The position numbers and the translations under genes were made by a program. This document shows positions 11,607-21,848 of a DNA stretch of 64,000 bases, in pieces. The notes below the pieces were generated by a model. It made no database searches and was not told where the DNA came from. It saw only the letters and a list, made by a program, of their open reading frames with translations. The number at the start of each line of letters is the position of its first letter. The first letter of the stretch is position 1. The stretch is from Anarhynchus alexandrinus (lineage: Eukaryota; Chordata; Aves; Charadriiformes; Charadriidae), in assembly GCA_008711295.1 (NCBI GenBank), contig VUYV01000015.1, forward strand, positions 7,499,178 to 7,563,177. Reading direction: 5' to 3'.

Positions 11607-12959
11607 GAAAGAAAACCTGCAATAAAATATTCTATGATGTCGGATTCTTTTTTGGATGCAGGGGTTGAATCCAAAGATTTGCTGCTAATCGCTTTGGTGC
11701 AAAAAATTAAATGAAACGTCTCCTGCTGTTCCCATCCTTCTAATCTGGTCTTTGAGCTCACACACTTGGGAGCTGCTACGCTGATGAGATGCAACTGAGA
11801 GAAGTTTCCCCCAGGGTGGGCCTGCAGAAAACCCTACTGACGCCAGATGCTGGGCTTTTCAAAGAGCTCATGAAGAGACACTCTCAAGAAGAAGCTTTGA
11901 TGACCAGCCCAGCAAACCTGCAGGGCACAGGCTCCTTGCAAGGGGCCAAGGACCTTGTTCCATGTGGGAAAGCTTGGGTTGCCACCTTGCTCATGTATGA
12001 GTCCATGGGTTACTTCGGTGAGACTCTCCACCACAATGAGTACACTCATGTGAGGCTCGTGGGGTCGAAGCCTCTGAGAAAGAACTCATAAAAAAGAAGT
12101 TTGCCCGCTTTTGCAGCCTTGATGTCCTGCTGTGAATGCCAACTTCTTCTGATGCCCACAGCACCAGCTGGGTGCTACCCAGTTCCTCATTAGATGGGGA
12201 TGGACCATGTCCTATGGCCAGGTGCCAGCTGGTGTCTCCAGGATGGGGCAAAGGAGTGTGGCACAAAGAGCTCATCCATGATATTGGTCCCCCCGAGGGA
12301 TTTCTTCCATTTTTCCTCCAGGAGGGCATAGCTGTTGGCTCTATGTTCAAAACAGTGAGGGCTGGCAGCGGGCAGGTGTCCTGTGCTTGGACTGGGGTAT
12401 TTCATTTTCCAACCTGAAGGAAGCCCCCAGGAAGCCAAAAAATAGTTGTCGACATAAGTACCTGAAACAGGATCTTTAACACGATCTCTTAACGCTTATC
12501 CTGAAGGCTATTGGTATGTGCTAAGATCACTCCCTGAGCTTGCATGGGCTGCTGGTCAATATGATAATGTGTCCTAAATGCAGTTATGCAGTCACTGGTT
12601 ATTCTCTTTGGTAAGTATTTTTATTCATGTGGGTATTTCTTGCATCAGTCTAACAGCAATCCATCATATGTGAAGGTCTCGTGGCAGCTGCTGTTAAAAT
12701 CAATATGTGTTAGGATGCCAGAAAACTGAGCTCATTTTTCTCATCTTTGACATCGTAACTAAAGATCATAATAAGAGATAACGATAATGACGCAAGGCAA
12801 TGATTAGAGATACTCCGTTAAAGGAAAGAAAGGAATCAAGCAAGCAAGAAAAGAGAGGGCGGTGAAATAACATAAAAGGACCTTACTCTTTCCCTGGGGG
12901 AAAAGTGGAGTTAATTGCTAGGGAGGCACGTACAGAAATCACAATTAATGCACCCTTCC

Positions 12960-13240
12960 TTCACCCTTGCCCTATCGTTCCCGCACAGATTTCCTACACC
13001 AGCGTTACCGTCGCGCATCTCTGCAGCAGCCGTTGCCCAACCCGCAGCCTGGGCCTTCAAACCCCGGCCTCATCAAACAGCTGTACAGACGCGGCTGGTC
13101 CGGCGGACCACCTCTTTGTCGGGAGGGGAAGTCCCACCCCCGGTTAGCGGCGGCTGATGTGGAACAGGCTCAGCTACAAGGCGTGAGGGGGCGGCAGCAC
13201 AGCCCGGGTTTTGTGGGGCTCTTCCCAGGGCTGCGTCTTC
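12960..13240. other. CpG-rich patch within copy A
   Basis: There are roughly two dozen CpGs in about 280 bp, including TCGCGC near 13012 and a cluster at 13088-13160. It repeats in copy B at 16229-16509. Overlapping plus-strand frames (12905-13326) are shifted readings of the same GC-rich DNA and look like composition-driven artefacts. It is an island-like element with no assigned gene. Confidence 0.45.
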
Positions 13241-13389
13241 AACGCCATCATCAGCTGTGGCTTATTCTGCGGCGTATTTGCGTGGGAAAACAACACTTGG
13301 AGGGAGTTCTTCCTTCTTTTCGATGATGTATGGATGCGTGCATGTGTATGTCGTATGTCAGCACGTGTGTTCATACATATAAGAGCCGT

Positions 13390-13506
13390 TTAGATGTGGT
13401 GTTGGGGGATATGGTGTAGGGGAGAACTTTGTAGAGTAGGGTAGATGGTCGGACTCGATGATCCCAAGGGTGTCTTCCAACCTAGACAATTCTATGGTTC
13501 TATGAT
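13390..13506 (+). mobile_element. CR1 3' tail fragment in copy A
   Basis: A TAGATGTGGTGTTGGGGGAT word near 13391 is followed by GGACTCGATGATC, CTTCCAACCTAGA and the terminus ATTCTATGGTTCTATGA. This is the end of a CR1 of the GATGTGG subfamily type, 5'-truncated to about 115 bp, in plus orientation. It predates the segment's duplication because an identical copy sits at the same offset in copy B. Confidence 0.9.
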
Positions 13507-14119
13507 ATAGAGACACTGTGTGTGCATGTAGCCATGCACGCGTATGTGTGTGTGTATGTAGGGAGCTCTGAGCACAAGCACACGCGCTGTGTGCAAAGCT
13601 GGAAACAAGTCAGGGCTAAAACAGGGCATAAATGATGAATGGATAGGAAAGGATTTGGGAGGGCTGAGAATATTTGTCTATTAAAGTGTAAGTGGCTTTC
13701 AGTCTTCGCTCAAGCCGAGCTGCTGCGCTGCATAGGGGTCAAACAACCTGTAACAGAATGAACATAACACGGTATAGTACAGTGTATGTGTATAATCCTC
13801 CCTAAATTATCCCCACGGACATACAAACAATTAGATACATCCATCTCTACATATATGTAAATACATGCATGCACTCACATGGGTGTATAAGGAATTGTTT
13901 GCATGGGAAGAATTCTACCTGTGGAGGCAGCAAATTAGCAATCTCTTAGGAAAAAATTAGCATAAACATGTTTCATGATGTTTTCATACATCACCTTTCT
14001 GTCCAGATACACAGTACATGTGTATATTTGCGTGTCCCTGAAGAACACTGGGAGTCTTCAGAGCGAAGTAAAACCTGAATGACCAAAAAACTGATGTAAT
14101 TGTTAAACAGCGGGTATGG

Positions 14120-14600
14120 AAATGAGACGCGTGTGTAAGCCTGTCACCGAAATCCCGACACCGAGCAGAAGGTAAGTTATTCCATGCAGCGGAAAGCTTG
14201 GGATCCTTTATAGCACCAACGTAACTATCTTAAGCCCCCAAATCCAGAAAAATCAAGCTCTGTGTCTCTTCGAGCATGCTCTGACTGCCTCCCTGTAAGC
14301 ACAGCCGTGGTGGCAGCCCCATCCCGGGAGGCGGATGGCACGTTTGGATGACAGAGGGAGACTGATCCTCCCCGTGCCGGCGCCTTAGGCAGGTGCTCTT
14401 TGTCGTTCAGTTCCACTAATCACACCGCGGCTTTGACATCCCTCCCAATATTTAACTTTCCTGGGACCTCTGGTAGTTTATTAGCATTTTCAGGCTACAG
14501 GTACCGGTGTTTTTCTGCCTTCAATTACGCGGCCACTTTTGGCTGCGGGAGAATTCCCTGCCCCGGGCTAAGCGGCGGCCGCGGTGATAGGAATAATCAT
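14120..14600. other. Second CpG-rich patch at the end of copy A
   Basis: It contains GACGCGTGTG near 14126, clusters of CpG around 14280-14390, and GCGGCGGCCGCGG at 14572-14584 (including a NotI site). It repeats at 17389-17869. The DNA between is rich in AT homeodomain-type cores at 14440-14500. An island plus flanking AT cores could mark a regulatory element; no transcript can be assigned from sequence alone. Confidence 0.4.
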
Positions 14601-14732
14601 TTGTGGGTGATATTTCAGCAACGTGCAGAGGGAAGTGGAAGACGCTCTGTGACAAACAAAATGGATAGTATCAAAAATCAATTCCACTCTTGCTATAGGA
14701 ACGAGCAAAGGAAAGAAAAAAAAAAAAAAAAN

Positions 14733-14874
14733 GATAGGAATATTGTGGGTGATATTTCAGCAACGTGCAGAGGGAAGTGGAAGACGCTCTGTGACAAACA
14801 AAATGGATAGTATCAAAAATCAATTCCACTCTTGCTATAGGAACGAGCAAAGGAAAGAAAAAAAAAAAAAAAAA
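14733..14874 (+). repeat. Partial third copy of the duplicated unit, between two single Ns
   Basis: These 142 bp repeat the last stretch of the unit (compare 14586-14731 and 17855 onward), with a small internal deletion near 14741 where five or so bases of the full copies are missing. It starts after the N at 14732 and ends in an A run closed by the N at 14875. A short, slightly faulty copy trapped between two joints is what a low-quality bridging contig would look like. Confidence 0.9.
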
Positions 14875-16228
14875 NGAAAGAAAACCTGCAATAAAATATT
14901 CTATGATGTCGGATTCTTTTTTGGATGCAGGGGTTGAATCCAAAGATTTGCTGCTAATCGCTTTGGTGCAAAAAATTAAATGAAACGTCTCCTGCTGTTC
15001 CCATCCTTCTAATCTGGTCTTTGAGCTCACACACTTGGGAGCTGCTACGCTGATGAGATGCAACTGAGAGAAGTTTCCCCCAGGGTGGGCCTGCAGAAAA
15101 CCCTACTGACGCCAGATGCTGGGCTTTTCAAAGAGCTCATGAAGAGACACTCTCAAGAAGAAGCTTTGATGACCAGCCCAGCAAACCTGCAGGGCACAGG
15201 CTCCTTGCAAGGGGCCAAGGACCTTGTTCCATGTGGGAAAGCTTGGGTTGCCACCTTGCTCATGTATGAGTCCATGGGTTACTTCGGTGAGACTCTCCAC
15301 CACAATGAGTACACTCATGTGAGGCTCGTGGGGTCGAAGCCTCTGAGAAAGAACTCATAAAAAAGAAGTTTGCCCGCTTTTGCAGCCTTGATGTCCTGCT
15401 GTGAATGCCAACTTCTTCTGATGCCCACAGCACCAGCTGGGTGCTACCCAGTTCCTCATTAGATGGGGATGGACCGTGTCCTATGGCCAGGTGCCAGCTG
15501 GTGCCTCCAGGATGGGGCAAAGGAGTGTGGCACAAAGAGCTCATCCATGATATTGGTCCCCCCGAGGGATTTCTTCCATTTTTCCTCCAGGAGGGCATAG
15601 CTGTTGGCTCTATGTTCAAAACAGCAAGGGATGGCAGCGGGCAGGTGTCCTGTGCTTGGACTGGGGTATTTCATTTTCCAACCTGAAGGAAGCCCCCAGG
15701 AAGCCAAAAAATAGTTGTCGACATAAGTACCTGAAACAGGATCTTTAACACGATCTCTTAACGCTTATCCTGAAGGCTATTGGTATGTGCTAAGATCACT
15801 CCCTGAGCTTGCATGGGCTGCTGGTCAATATGATAATGTGTCCTAAATGCAGTTATGCAGTCACTGGTTATTCTCTTTGGTAAGTATTTTTATTCATGTG
15901 GGTATTTCTTGCATCAGTCTAACAGCAATCCATCATATGTGAAGGTCTCGTGGCAGCTGCTGTTAAAATCAATATGTGTTAGGATGCCAGAAAACTGAGC
16001 TCATTTTTCTCATCTTTGACATCGTAACTAAAGATCATAATAAGAGATAACGATAATGACGCAAGGCAATGATTAGAGATACTCCGTTAAAGGAAAGAAA
16101 GGAATCAAGCAAGCAAGAAAAGAGAGGGCGGTGAAATAACATAAAAGGACCTTACTCTTTCCCTGGGGGAAAAGTGGAGTTAATTGCTAGGGAGGCACGT
16201 ACAGAAATCACAATTAATGCACCCTTCC

Positions 16229-16509
16229 TTCACCCTTGCCCTATCGTTCCCGCACAGATTTCCTACACCAGCGTTACCGTCGCGCATCTCTGCAGCAGCC
16301 GTTGCCGAACCCGCAGCCTGGGCCTTCAAACCCCGGCCTCATCAAACAGCTGTACAGACGCGGCTGGTCCGGCGGACCACCTCTTTGTCGGGAGGGGAAG
16401 TCCCACCCCCGGTTAGCGGCGGCTGATGTGGAACAGGCTCAGCTACAAGGCGTGAGGGGGCGGCAGCACAGCCCGGGTTTTGTGGGGCTCTTCCCAGGGC
16501 TGCGTCTTC
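16229..16509. other. CpG-rich patch within copy B
   Basis: This is the duplicate of 12960-13240, with one substitution noticed (GTTGCCC versus GTTGCCG near 16305). The same caution applies: it is island-like and no gene can be assigned. Confidence 0.45.
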
Positions 16510-16658
16510 AACGCCATCATCAGCTGTGGCTTATTCTGCGGCGTATTTGCGTGGGAAAACAACACTTGGAGGGAGTTCTTCCTTCTTTTCGATGATGTAT
16601 GGATGCGTGCATGTGTATGTCGTATGTCAGCACGTGTGTTCATACATATAAGAGCCGT

Positions 16659-16775
16659 TTAGATGTGGTGTTGGGGGATATGGTGTAGGGGAGAACTTTG
16701 TAGAGTAGGGTAGATGGTCGGACTCGATGATCCCAAGGGTGTCTTCCAACCTAGACAATTCTATGGTTCTATGAT
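16659..16775 (+). mobile_element. CR1 3' tail fragment in copy B
   Basis: This is the duplicate of the CR1 tail at 13390-13506, identical by eye, with the same ATTCTATGGTTCTATGA terminus. If the tandem copy is an assembly artefact, it is the same insertion counted twice. Confidence 0.9.
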
Positions 16776-17388
16776 ATAGAGACACTGTGTGTGCATGTAG
16801 CCATGCACGCGTATGTGTGTGTGTATGTAGGGAGCTCTGAGCACAAGCACACGCGCTGTGTGCAAAGCTGGAGACAAGTCAGGGCTAAAACAGGGCATAA
16901 ATGATGAATGGATAGGAAAGGATTTGGGAGGGCTGAGAATATTTGTCTATTAAAGTGTAAGTGGCTTTCAGTCTTCGCTTGAGCCGAGCTGCTGCGCTGC
17001 ATGGGGGTCAAACAACCTGTAATAGAATGAACATAACACGGTATAGTACAGCGTATGTGTGTAATCCTCCCCAAATTATCCCCACGGACATACAAGCCAT
17101 TACATACATCCATCTCTACATATACGTAAATACACGCATGCACTCACATAGGTGTATAAGGAATTGTTTGCGTGGGAAGAATTCTACCTGTGGAGGCAGC
17201 AAATTAGCAATCTCTTAGGAAAAAATTAGCATAAACATGTTTCATGATGTTTTCATACATCACCTTTCTGTCCAGATACACAGTACATGTGTATATTTGC
17301 GTGTCCCTGAAGAACACTGGGAATCTTCAGAGCGAAGTAAAACCTGAATGACCAAAAAACAGATGTAATTGTTAAACAGCGGGTATGG

Positions 17389-17869
17389 AAATGAGACGCG
17401 TGTGTAAGCCTGTCACCGAAATCCCGACACCGAGCAGAAGGTAAGTTATTCCATGCAGCGGAAAGCTTGGGATCCTTTATAGCACCAACGTAACTATCTT
17501 AAGCCCCCAAATCCAGAAAAATCAAGCTCTGTGTCTCTTCGAGCATGCTCTGACTGCCTCCCTGTAAGCACAGCCGTGGTGGCAGCCCCATCCCGGGAGG
17601 CGGATGGCACGTTTGGATGACAGAGGGAGACTGATCCTCCCCGTGCCGGCGCCTTAGGCAGGTGCTCTTTGTCGTTCAGTTCCACTAATCACACCGCGGC
17701 TTTGACATCCCTCCCAATATTTAACTTTCCTGGGACCTCTGGTAGTTTATTAGCATTTTCAGGCTACAGGTACCGGTGTTTTTCTGCCTTCAATTACGCG
17801 GCCACTTTTGGCTGCGGGAGAATTCCCTGCCCCGGGCTAAGCGGCGGCCGCGGTGATAGGAATAATCAT
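17389..17869. other. Second CpG-rich patch at the end of copy B
   Basis: This is the duplicate of 14120-14600, including the GCGGCGGCCGCGG motif near 17841. It leads into the A run at the unit's right end. Confidence 0.4.
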
Positions 17870-18003
17870 TTGTGGGTGATATTTCAGCAACGTGCAGAGG
17901 GAAGTGGAAGACGCTCTGTGACAAACAAAATGGATAGTATCAAAAATCAATTCCACTCTTGCTATAGGAACGAGCAAAGGAAAGAAAAAAAAAAAAAAAA
18001 AAA

Positions 18004-19164
18004 GGGCAATTCAACAGCTTTCAGCGGGGGGAGGGCTCGAAGGGAGGAAAGCAACCTGCTTAAGAGAAATATTCCCGTTGCTGCGGTACAAAGAAGCGTG
18101 ACACTTGAAAAATTTGGATTTTTGATCTGGATTCACGCCTGTGTCTATGAATATTTCTCGCAGCAGTTTTGGTGGTGGGAAATCCGGGCAGTGCCAGATC
18201 TCGGGCCCAAACCTGCTTCCTTGACCTCAGCCAGACTCTCCCACAAGGCAGCAGGTCCTTGTTCGTGTGTGTGTGTGTACGTGTGTGTGTACATGTGTGG
18301 TGTGTACACACATACGTTGCATGTCTAAATGCGTACCTCCATACACGTGTGTGTTTCTTTTCTCTTAGTGCTGTGGTGCCCAGGTAGTAGAGGGTCTGTG
18401 GGCTATTTAAACTCCTTTAGGTCTTCATACAATGCAGAGAAGACGTGATCCAAAGCCATGGTCAAAGGAGCAAACCGATGTCTCTCAGACCTGTCAAGAG
18501 TAATTGTTTTTTTTTCTTTAGTTGAGGTATTTGATTTGGCTATAAAAGCGGTTGACTTGTGCAGACTTGTGCCTGTAACAAGAGCTGGAATGTTGAAATT
18601 ACTCCGGCATTTGGAATTACTCCGGCATTTGGAATTACTCCGACATTTGGAATCACTCCGGCATTTGGACGGCTGAGCATTACCACGAATTTCACCAAAG
18701 CACTTTCCATCGTACTGTGAAACAGTTCCTTTATGCAGGAGTGGAATACCCATCGATAGGAAGGGAAAAAGAGAGCAAACATGCGAACAAAAGAGAGGGA
18801 AAACGAGAACAGAGACAAGCATTCTCCTTACCCTGTCTCCCTCTCTCTCTCTCCACCTGAGTCTGAAACCATGGAAGTTAATAAAGGCTAGAACCCAGAA
18901 GCCCCAAATCCGCACTAATAGAAGTTTTACCCTGAAAAAATAACTTTGAGAGAGGTCAGGGTGTTGATCGAGGACTTAATTATTGCTACAGAGTGTATCT
19001 GAAGGCACATGGAAGTGTAGAAGAAGACATACCGTTTCTACTACTGGCAAACAGGAAATTTTTGCTCTGTCAGTTACGGCAGCGGCTCCTGCCAAAACGC
19101 TCACAACCACCAACGCCATTGTTGATCTGGTTGGTTGGTTGGTTCTTTCCCTCCTCCACTTCTA
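18004..19164. other. Non-coding, TG-rich DNA plus an 18-bp minisatellite
   Basis: Positions 18262-18330 are an imperfect TG/CA-rich tract with interspersed ACGTG and ACATG words. An 18-bp tandem repeat follows at 18594-18670. A 170-codon minus-strand frame at 18403-18915 runs through that repeat and looks repeat-driven. A short CT-rich stretch lies at 18836-18854. No gene is recognised. Confidence 0.5.
18594..18670 (+). repeat. 18-bp minisatellite, about 4 units
   Basis: The unit TTGGAATTACTCCGGCAT repeats about four times with single substitutions (CGACAT in the third unit, AATCAC in the fourth). Because 18 is divisible by three, frames remain open on both strands, which explains the CRSNSKCRSN-like repeats in the minus-strand frame. 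The small, nearly uniform array suggests recent expansion. Confidence 0.92.
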
Positions 19165-19275
19165 AAAGGAGGCTATTTCAGTTATTCACAGCTCTGATAA
19201 TTAGAAACCTTCTTCTAATTTCCAGCCTAAATTTATTCATGGCTAGTTTAGACCCATTTGCACTTCAATAGCCCA
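19165..19275 (-). mobile_element. Old CR1 fragment
   Basis: The plus strand reads as the reverse complement of an older CR1: TTAGAAACCTTCTTCTAATT at 19201-19220, then CCAGCCTAAATTTATTCATG and TTTAGACCCATTTGCACTT. This is the stretch that flanks the CR1 ORF2 end (consensus sense: an approximate ACATTAGGAAGAA context). It is only about 110 bp and diverged, so the subfamily is uncertain. Confidence 0.5.
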
Positions 19276-19663
19276 TTCCCAGAGGGAGGACAGCGCTGCA
19301 GAGCTGTAGATGGAGGTGATCAGTTTGACCCAGAGAAGAACTGGGTTCCTGCAGCCTCTGCAGAAGTCCCCGGTGACAGGGTTGAGCAATGGGCATTTCC
19401 TGTCAATGAGTGAGGCTGAAACATTAACAGGGTCAGACCTGCGGGTGGTGAGTTCAGAGCTGGTCATCACTTCTCAGATTATGTATATGGTGATTCCAAT
19501 ATGGCTTTTACTTTGAGCTAAGAAATTGTCTGCTACCCTCAGTGTCTTTCATTTTTGATGAAGCTGGAAGACAGCAAAATAAAATATTTTAGTTTATTTT
19601 TCCTTAATTTATTTATTTTTAATTGTAATCTTCTACCCTTTTTCTGGTGCTGAAAGACACAGA

Positions 19664-20094
19664 ACGAGGGCTGGAGAACCTCTCCTATGAGGAGAGGCTG
19701 AAAGAGTTGGGGCTGTTCAGCCTGGAGAAGAGAAGGCTCCGGGGAGATCTTATTGCGGCCTTCCAGTCCCTAAAGGGGGCCTACAGGAGAGCTGGGGAAG
19801 GACTTTTTACTGGGGCATGTAGAGATAGGATGAGGGGGAATGGCTTTAAACTGGAAGAGGACAGGTTTAGATTGAACATTAGGAAGAAGTTTTTCACTTT
19901 GAGGGTGGTGAGGCACCAGAACAGGTTGCCCAGAGAGGTTGTTGAGGCCCCATCCCTGGAGGTGTTCAAGGCCAGGCTGGACGTGGCCTTGGGCAACCTG
20001 GTCTAGTGGGAGGTGTCCCTGCCTATGGCAGGGGGGTTGGAACTGGATGATCTTCAAGGTCCTTTCCAACCTAAACCATTCTATGATTCTATGA
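19664..20094 (+). mobile_element. CR1 LINE 3' fragment, well preserved
   Basis: It starts at GAGGGCTGGAG, continues with GAGGAGAGGCTGAAAGAG, GCCTGGAGAAGAGAAGGCTC and GGGGGAATGGCTTTAAACTG, and ends in the ATTCTATGATTCTATGA terminus. The ORF2 C-terminus is readable as a 119-codon frame from 19647 ([20 protein letters not shown]), the usual end of the CR1 reverse-transcriptase polyprotein. The 5' end is truncated, so it is non-autonomous. Its close fit to consensus marks it as one of the younger insertions here. Confidence 0.96.
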
Positions 20095-20639
20095 GAAATG
20101 CTGAATAAGCTGTTTTAGCCCTCTGTAGAAACCTGCAGAAATTAGTTTAGATTTCAAAACCTGATCCTCAGATTTTTCCCGTTTTTCCCAAACAGGTCCC
20201 TGGAGGAAAATCATGGCACAGTACACCTTGTTGATCATCCTGAGCACCCTGCGCTGTACAGAGGGTATGGGAAACGTGGTCCTGCCTGAGCAGCTATCGA
20301 AAGTTAGGACAGAGGGAAGGTTCATGGAGGGTCTCTAGTTGGTGTGAACAGAAATAAACTGTTGGCCCTTGAAGTGATGAGCTGCCTGCAATGTATCTTC
20401 CTCATCTTAAGGAAATAAAATCTTTCAAAATGGATGGATAGCGATAATGAAAATACCACTATCTCTTACTCAGAGCATTTTCTAGTCAATGTAAAAACCC
20501 TCTCCGGAAAAAGTCATCCTTTCTGCTCCCTCTGATAGGCATGGAAAGAGATGTGCAGTGTGGGAAAGCCTTGGGCAGATCATCCAGCTGACTGCCGCAA
20601 ACTCAGGCTGGGGCAGGATGGGGATCTGAACATCTGTTC
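20095..20639. other. Non-coding spacer
   Basis: No frame above 80 codons and no named repeat occurs between the CR1 terminus and the minisatellite. The stretch is unremarkable in composition. Confidence 0.5.
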
Positions 20640-20890
20640 CCCCACATTGCTCCAGCGTCCTCCCACATTGCTCCAGCAACCTCCCCGCATTGCTCCAGCA
20701 TCCCTCAACATTGCTCCAGCATTACCCCACATGGCTCCACCATCCTTCCGCATTGCTCCAGCATCCCCCAACTTTGCTCCAGCAACCTCCCACATGGCTC
20801 CAGCATCCTTCTGCATTGCTCCAGCATCCTCCTGCATTGCTCCAGCATCCCCCAACATTGCTCCAGCATCCTCCCACATTACTCCAGCAT
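20640..20890 (+). repeat. 21-bp minisatellite, about 12 units, running into a gap
   Basis: The unit is CATTGCTCCAGCATCCTCCCA with substitutions, mostly 21 bp (one 22-bp unit near 20666-20687). The array continues up to the first N, so the gap probably contains more units. The 3-divisible unit makes long open frames on both strands (an IAPASPN-type heptad on plus), which explains apparent ORFs of hundreds of codons running through the Ns. I see no evidence that these are translated. Confidence 0.95.
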
Positions 20891-21848
20891 NNNNNNNNNN
20901 NNNNNNNNNNNNNNNNNNNNNNNNNNNNNNNNNNNNNNNNNNNNNNNNNNNNNNNNNNNNNNNNNNNNNNNNNNNNNNNNNNNNNNNNNNNNNNNNNNNN
21001 NNNNNNNNNNNNNNNNNNNNNNNNNNNNNNNNNNNNNNNNNNNNNNNNNNNNNNNNNNNNNNNNNNNNNNNNNNNNNNNNNNNNNNNNNNNNNNNNNNNN
21101 NNNNNNNNNNNNNNNNNNNNNNNNNNNNNNNNNNNNNNNNNNNNNNNNNNNNNNNNNNNNNNNNNNNNNNNNNNNNNNNNNNNNNNNNNNNNNNNNNNNN
21201 NNNNNNNNNNNNNNNNNNNNNNNNNNNNNNNNNNNNNNNNNNNNNNNNNNNNNNNNNNNNNNNNNNNNNNNNNNNNNNNNNNNNNNNNNNNNNNNNNNNN
21301 NNNNNNNNNNNNNNNNNNNNNNNNNNNNNNNNNNNNNNNNNNNNNNNNNNNNNNNNNNNNNNNNNNNNNNNNNNNNNNNNNNNNNNNNNNNNNNNNNNNN
21401 NNNNNNNNNNNNNNNNNNNNNNNNNNNNNNNNNNNNNNNNNNNNNNNNNNNNNNNNNNNNNNNNNNNNNNNNNNNNNNNNNNNNNNNNNNNNNNNNNNNN
21501 NNNNNNNNNNNNNNNNNNNNNNNNNNNNNNNNNNNNNNNNNNNNNNNNNNNNNNNNNNNNNNNNNNNNNNNNNNNNNNNNNNNNNNNNNNNNNNNNNNNN
21601 NNNNNNNNNNNNNNNNNNNNNNNNNNNNNNNNNNNNNNNNNNNNNNNNNNNNNNNNNNNNNNNNNNNNNNNNNNNNNNNNNNNNNNNNNNNNNNNNNNNN
21701 NNNNNNNNNNNNNNNNNNNNNNNNNNNNNNNNNNNNNNNNNNNNNNNNNNNNNNNNNNNNNNNNNNNNNNNNNNNNNNNNNNNNNNNNNNNNNNNNNNNN
21801 NNNNNNNNNNNNNNNNNNNNNNNNNNNNNNNNNNNNNNNNNNNNNNNN
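20891..21848. other. Assembly gap of 958 Ns
   Basis: Unresolved sequence. The left edge lies in the 21-bp minisatellite and the right edge begins TC followed by a T15-like run. Both are sequences that commonly break assemblies. The true length is unknown. Confidence 0.99.

Larger units (their letters stand above)
11607..14731 (+). repeat. Duplicated 3.1-kb segment, copy A
   Basis: This segment recurs as copy B at a constant offset of 3269 bp, so no indel separates the copies before the terminal A run. I count about 23 substitutions over 3.1 kb (about 0.7 percent). Roughly 15 of them are packed into about 290 bp around 13604-13890, where TG-rich sequence lies. The right end is an A homopolymer closed by a single N at 14732. 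The duplicated ORFs (for example a 100-codon frame at 11789-12091) have no recognised product, and the same frames exist in both copies simply because the DNA is duplicated. Near-identity plus homopolymer/N joints favours two haplotypes placed in tandem over an ancient duplication. Confidence 0.95.
14876..18003 (+). repeat. Duplicated 3.1-kb segment, copy B
   Basis: This is the second copy of 11607-14731 at offset 3269. Its right end passes through an A20-like run into unique sequence (GGGCAATTCAACAG from 18004), whereas copy A's left end continues into the unique left flank. The true locus can therefore be read as left flank, one copy, right flank. Substitutions against copy A are mostly transitions, and several remove or create CpG/TpG pairs, for example in the 17050-17165 block. 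Confidence 0.95.

Noticed and set aside
11789..12091. 100-codon frame that appears twice (also at 15058-15360), which could be taken as conservation
   Set aside because: Both copies are parts of the near-identical duplicated DNA, so the agreement says nothing about selection.
12905..13326. Three staggered 80-119-codon frames
   Set aside because: They are different readings of the same CpG-rich DNA, where stop codons are scarce.
17669..18328. 219-codon plus-strand frame
   Set aside because: It runs through the terminal A run of the duplicated unit (a poly-Lys stretch) and into TG-rich repeat. It exists only because of low-complexity sequence.
18403..18915. 170-codon minus-strand frame with CRSNSKCRSN repeats
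   Set aside because: The repeats come from the 18-bp minisatellite; the flanks show no protein family.
19647..20006. 119-codon frame considered as a gene
   Set aside because: It is the C-terminal end of CR1 ORF2 in a truncated LINE copy.
20640..20890. Regular repeats considered as a CRISPR-like array
   Set aside because: Units are contiguous with no unique spacers, in a vertebrate context; this is a minisatellite.
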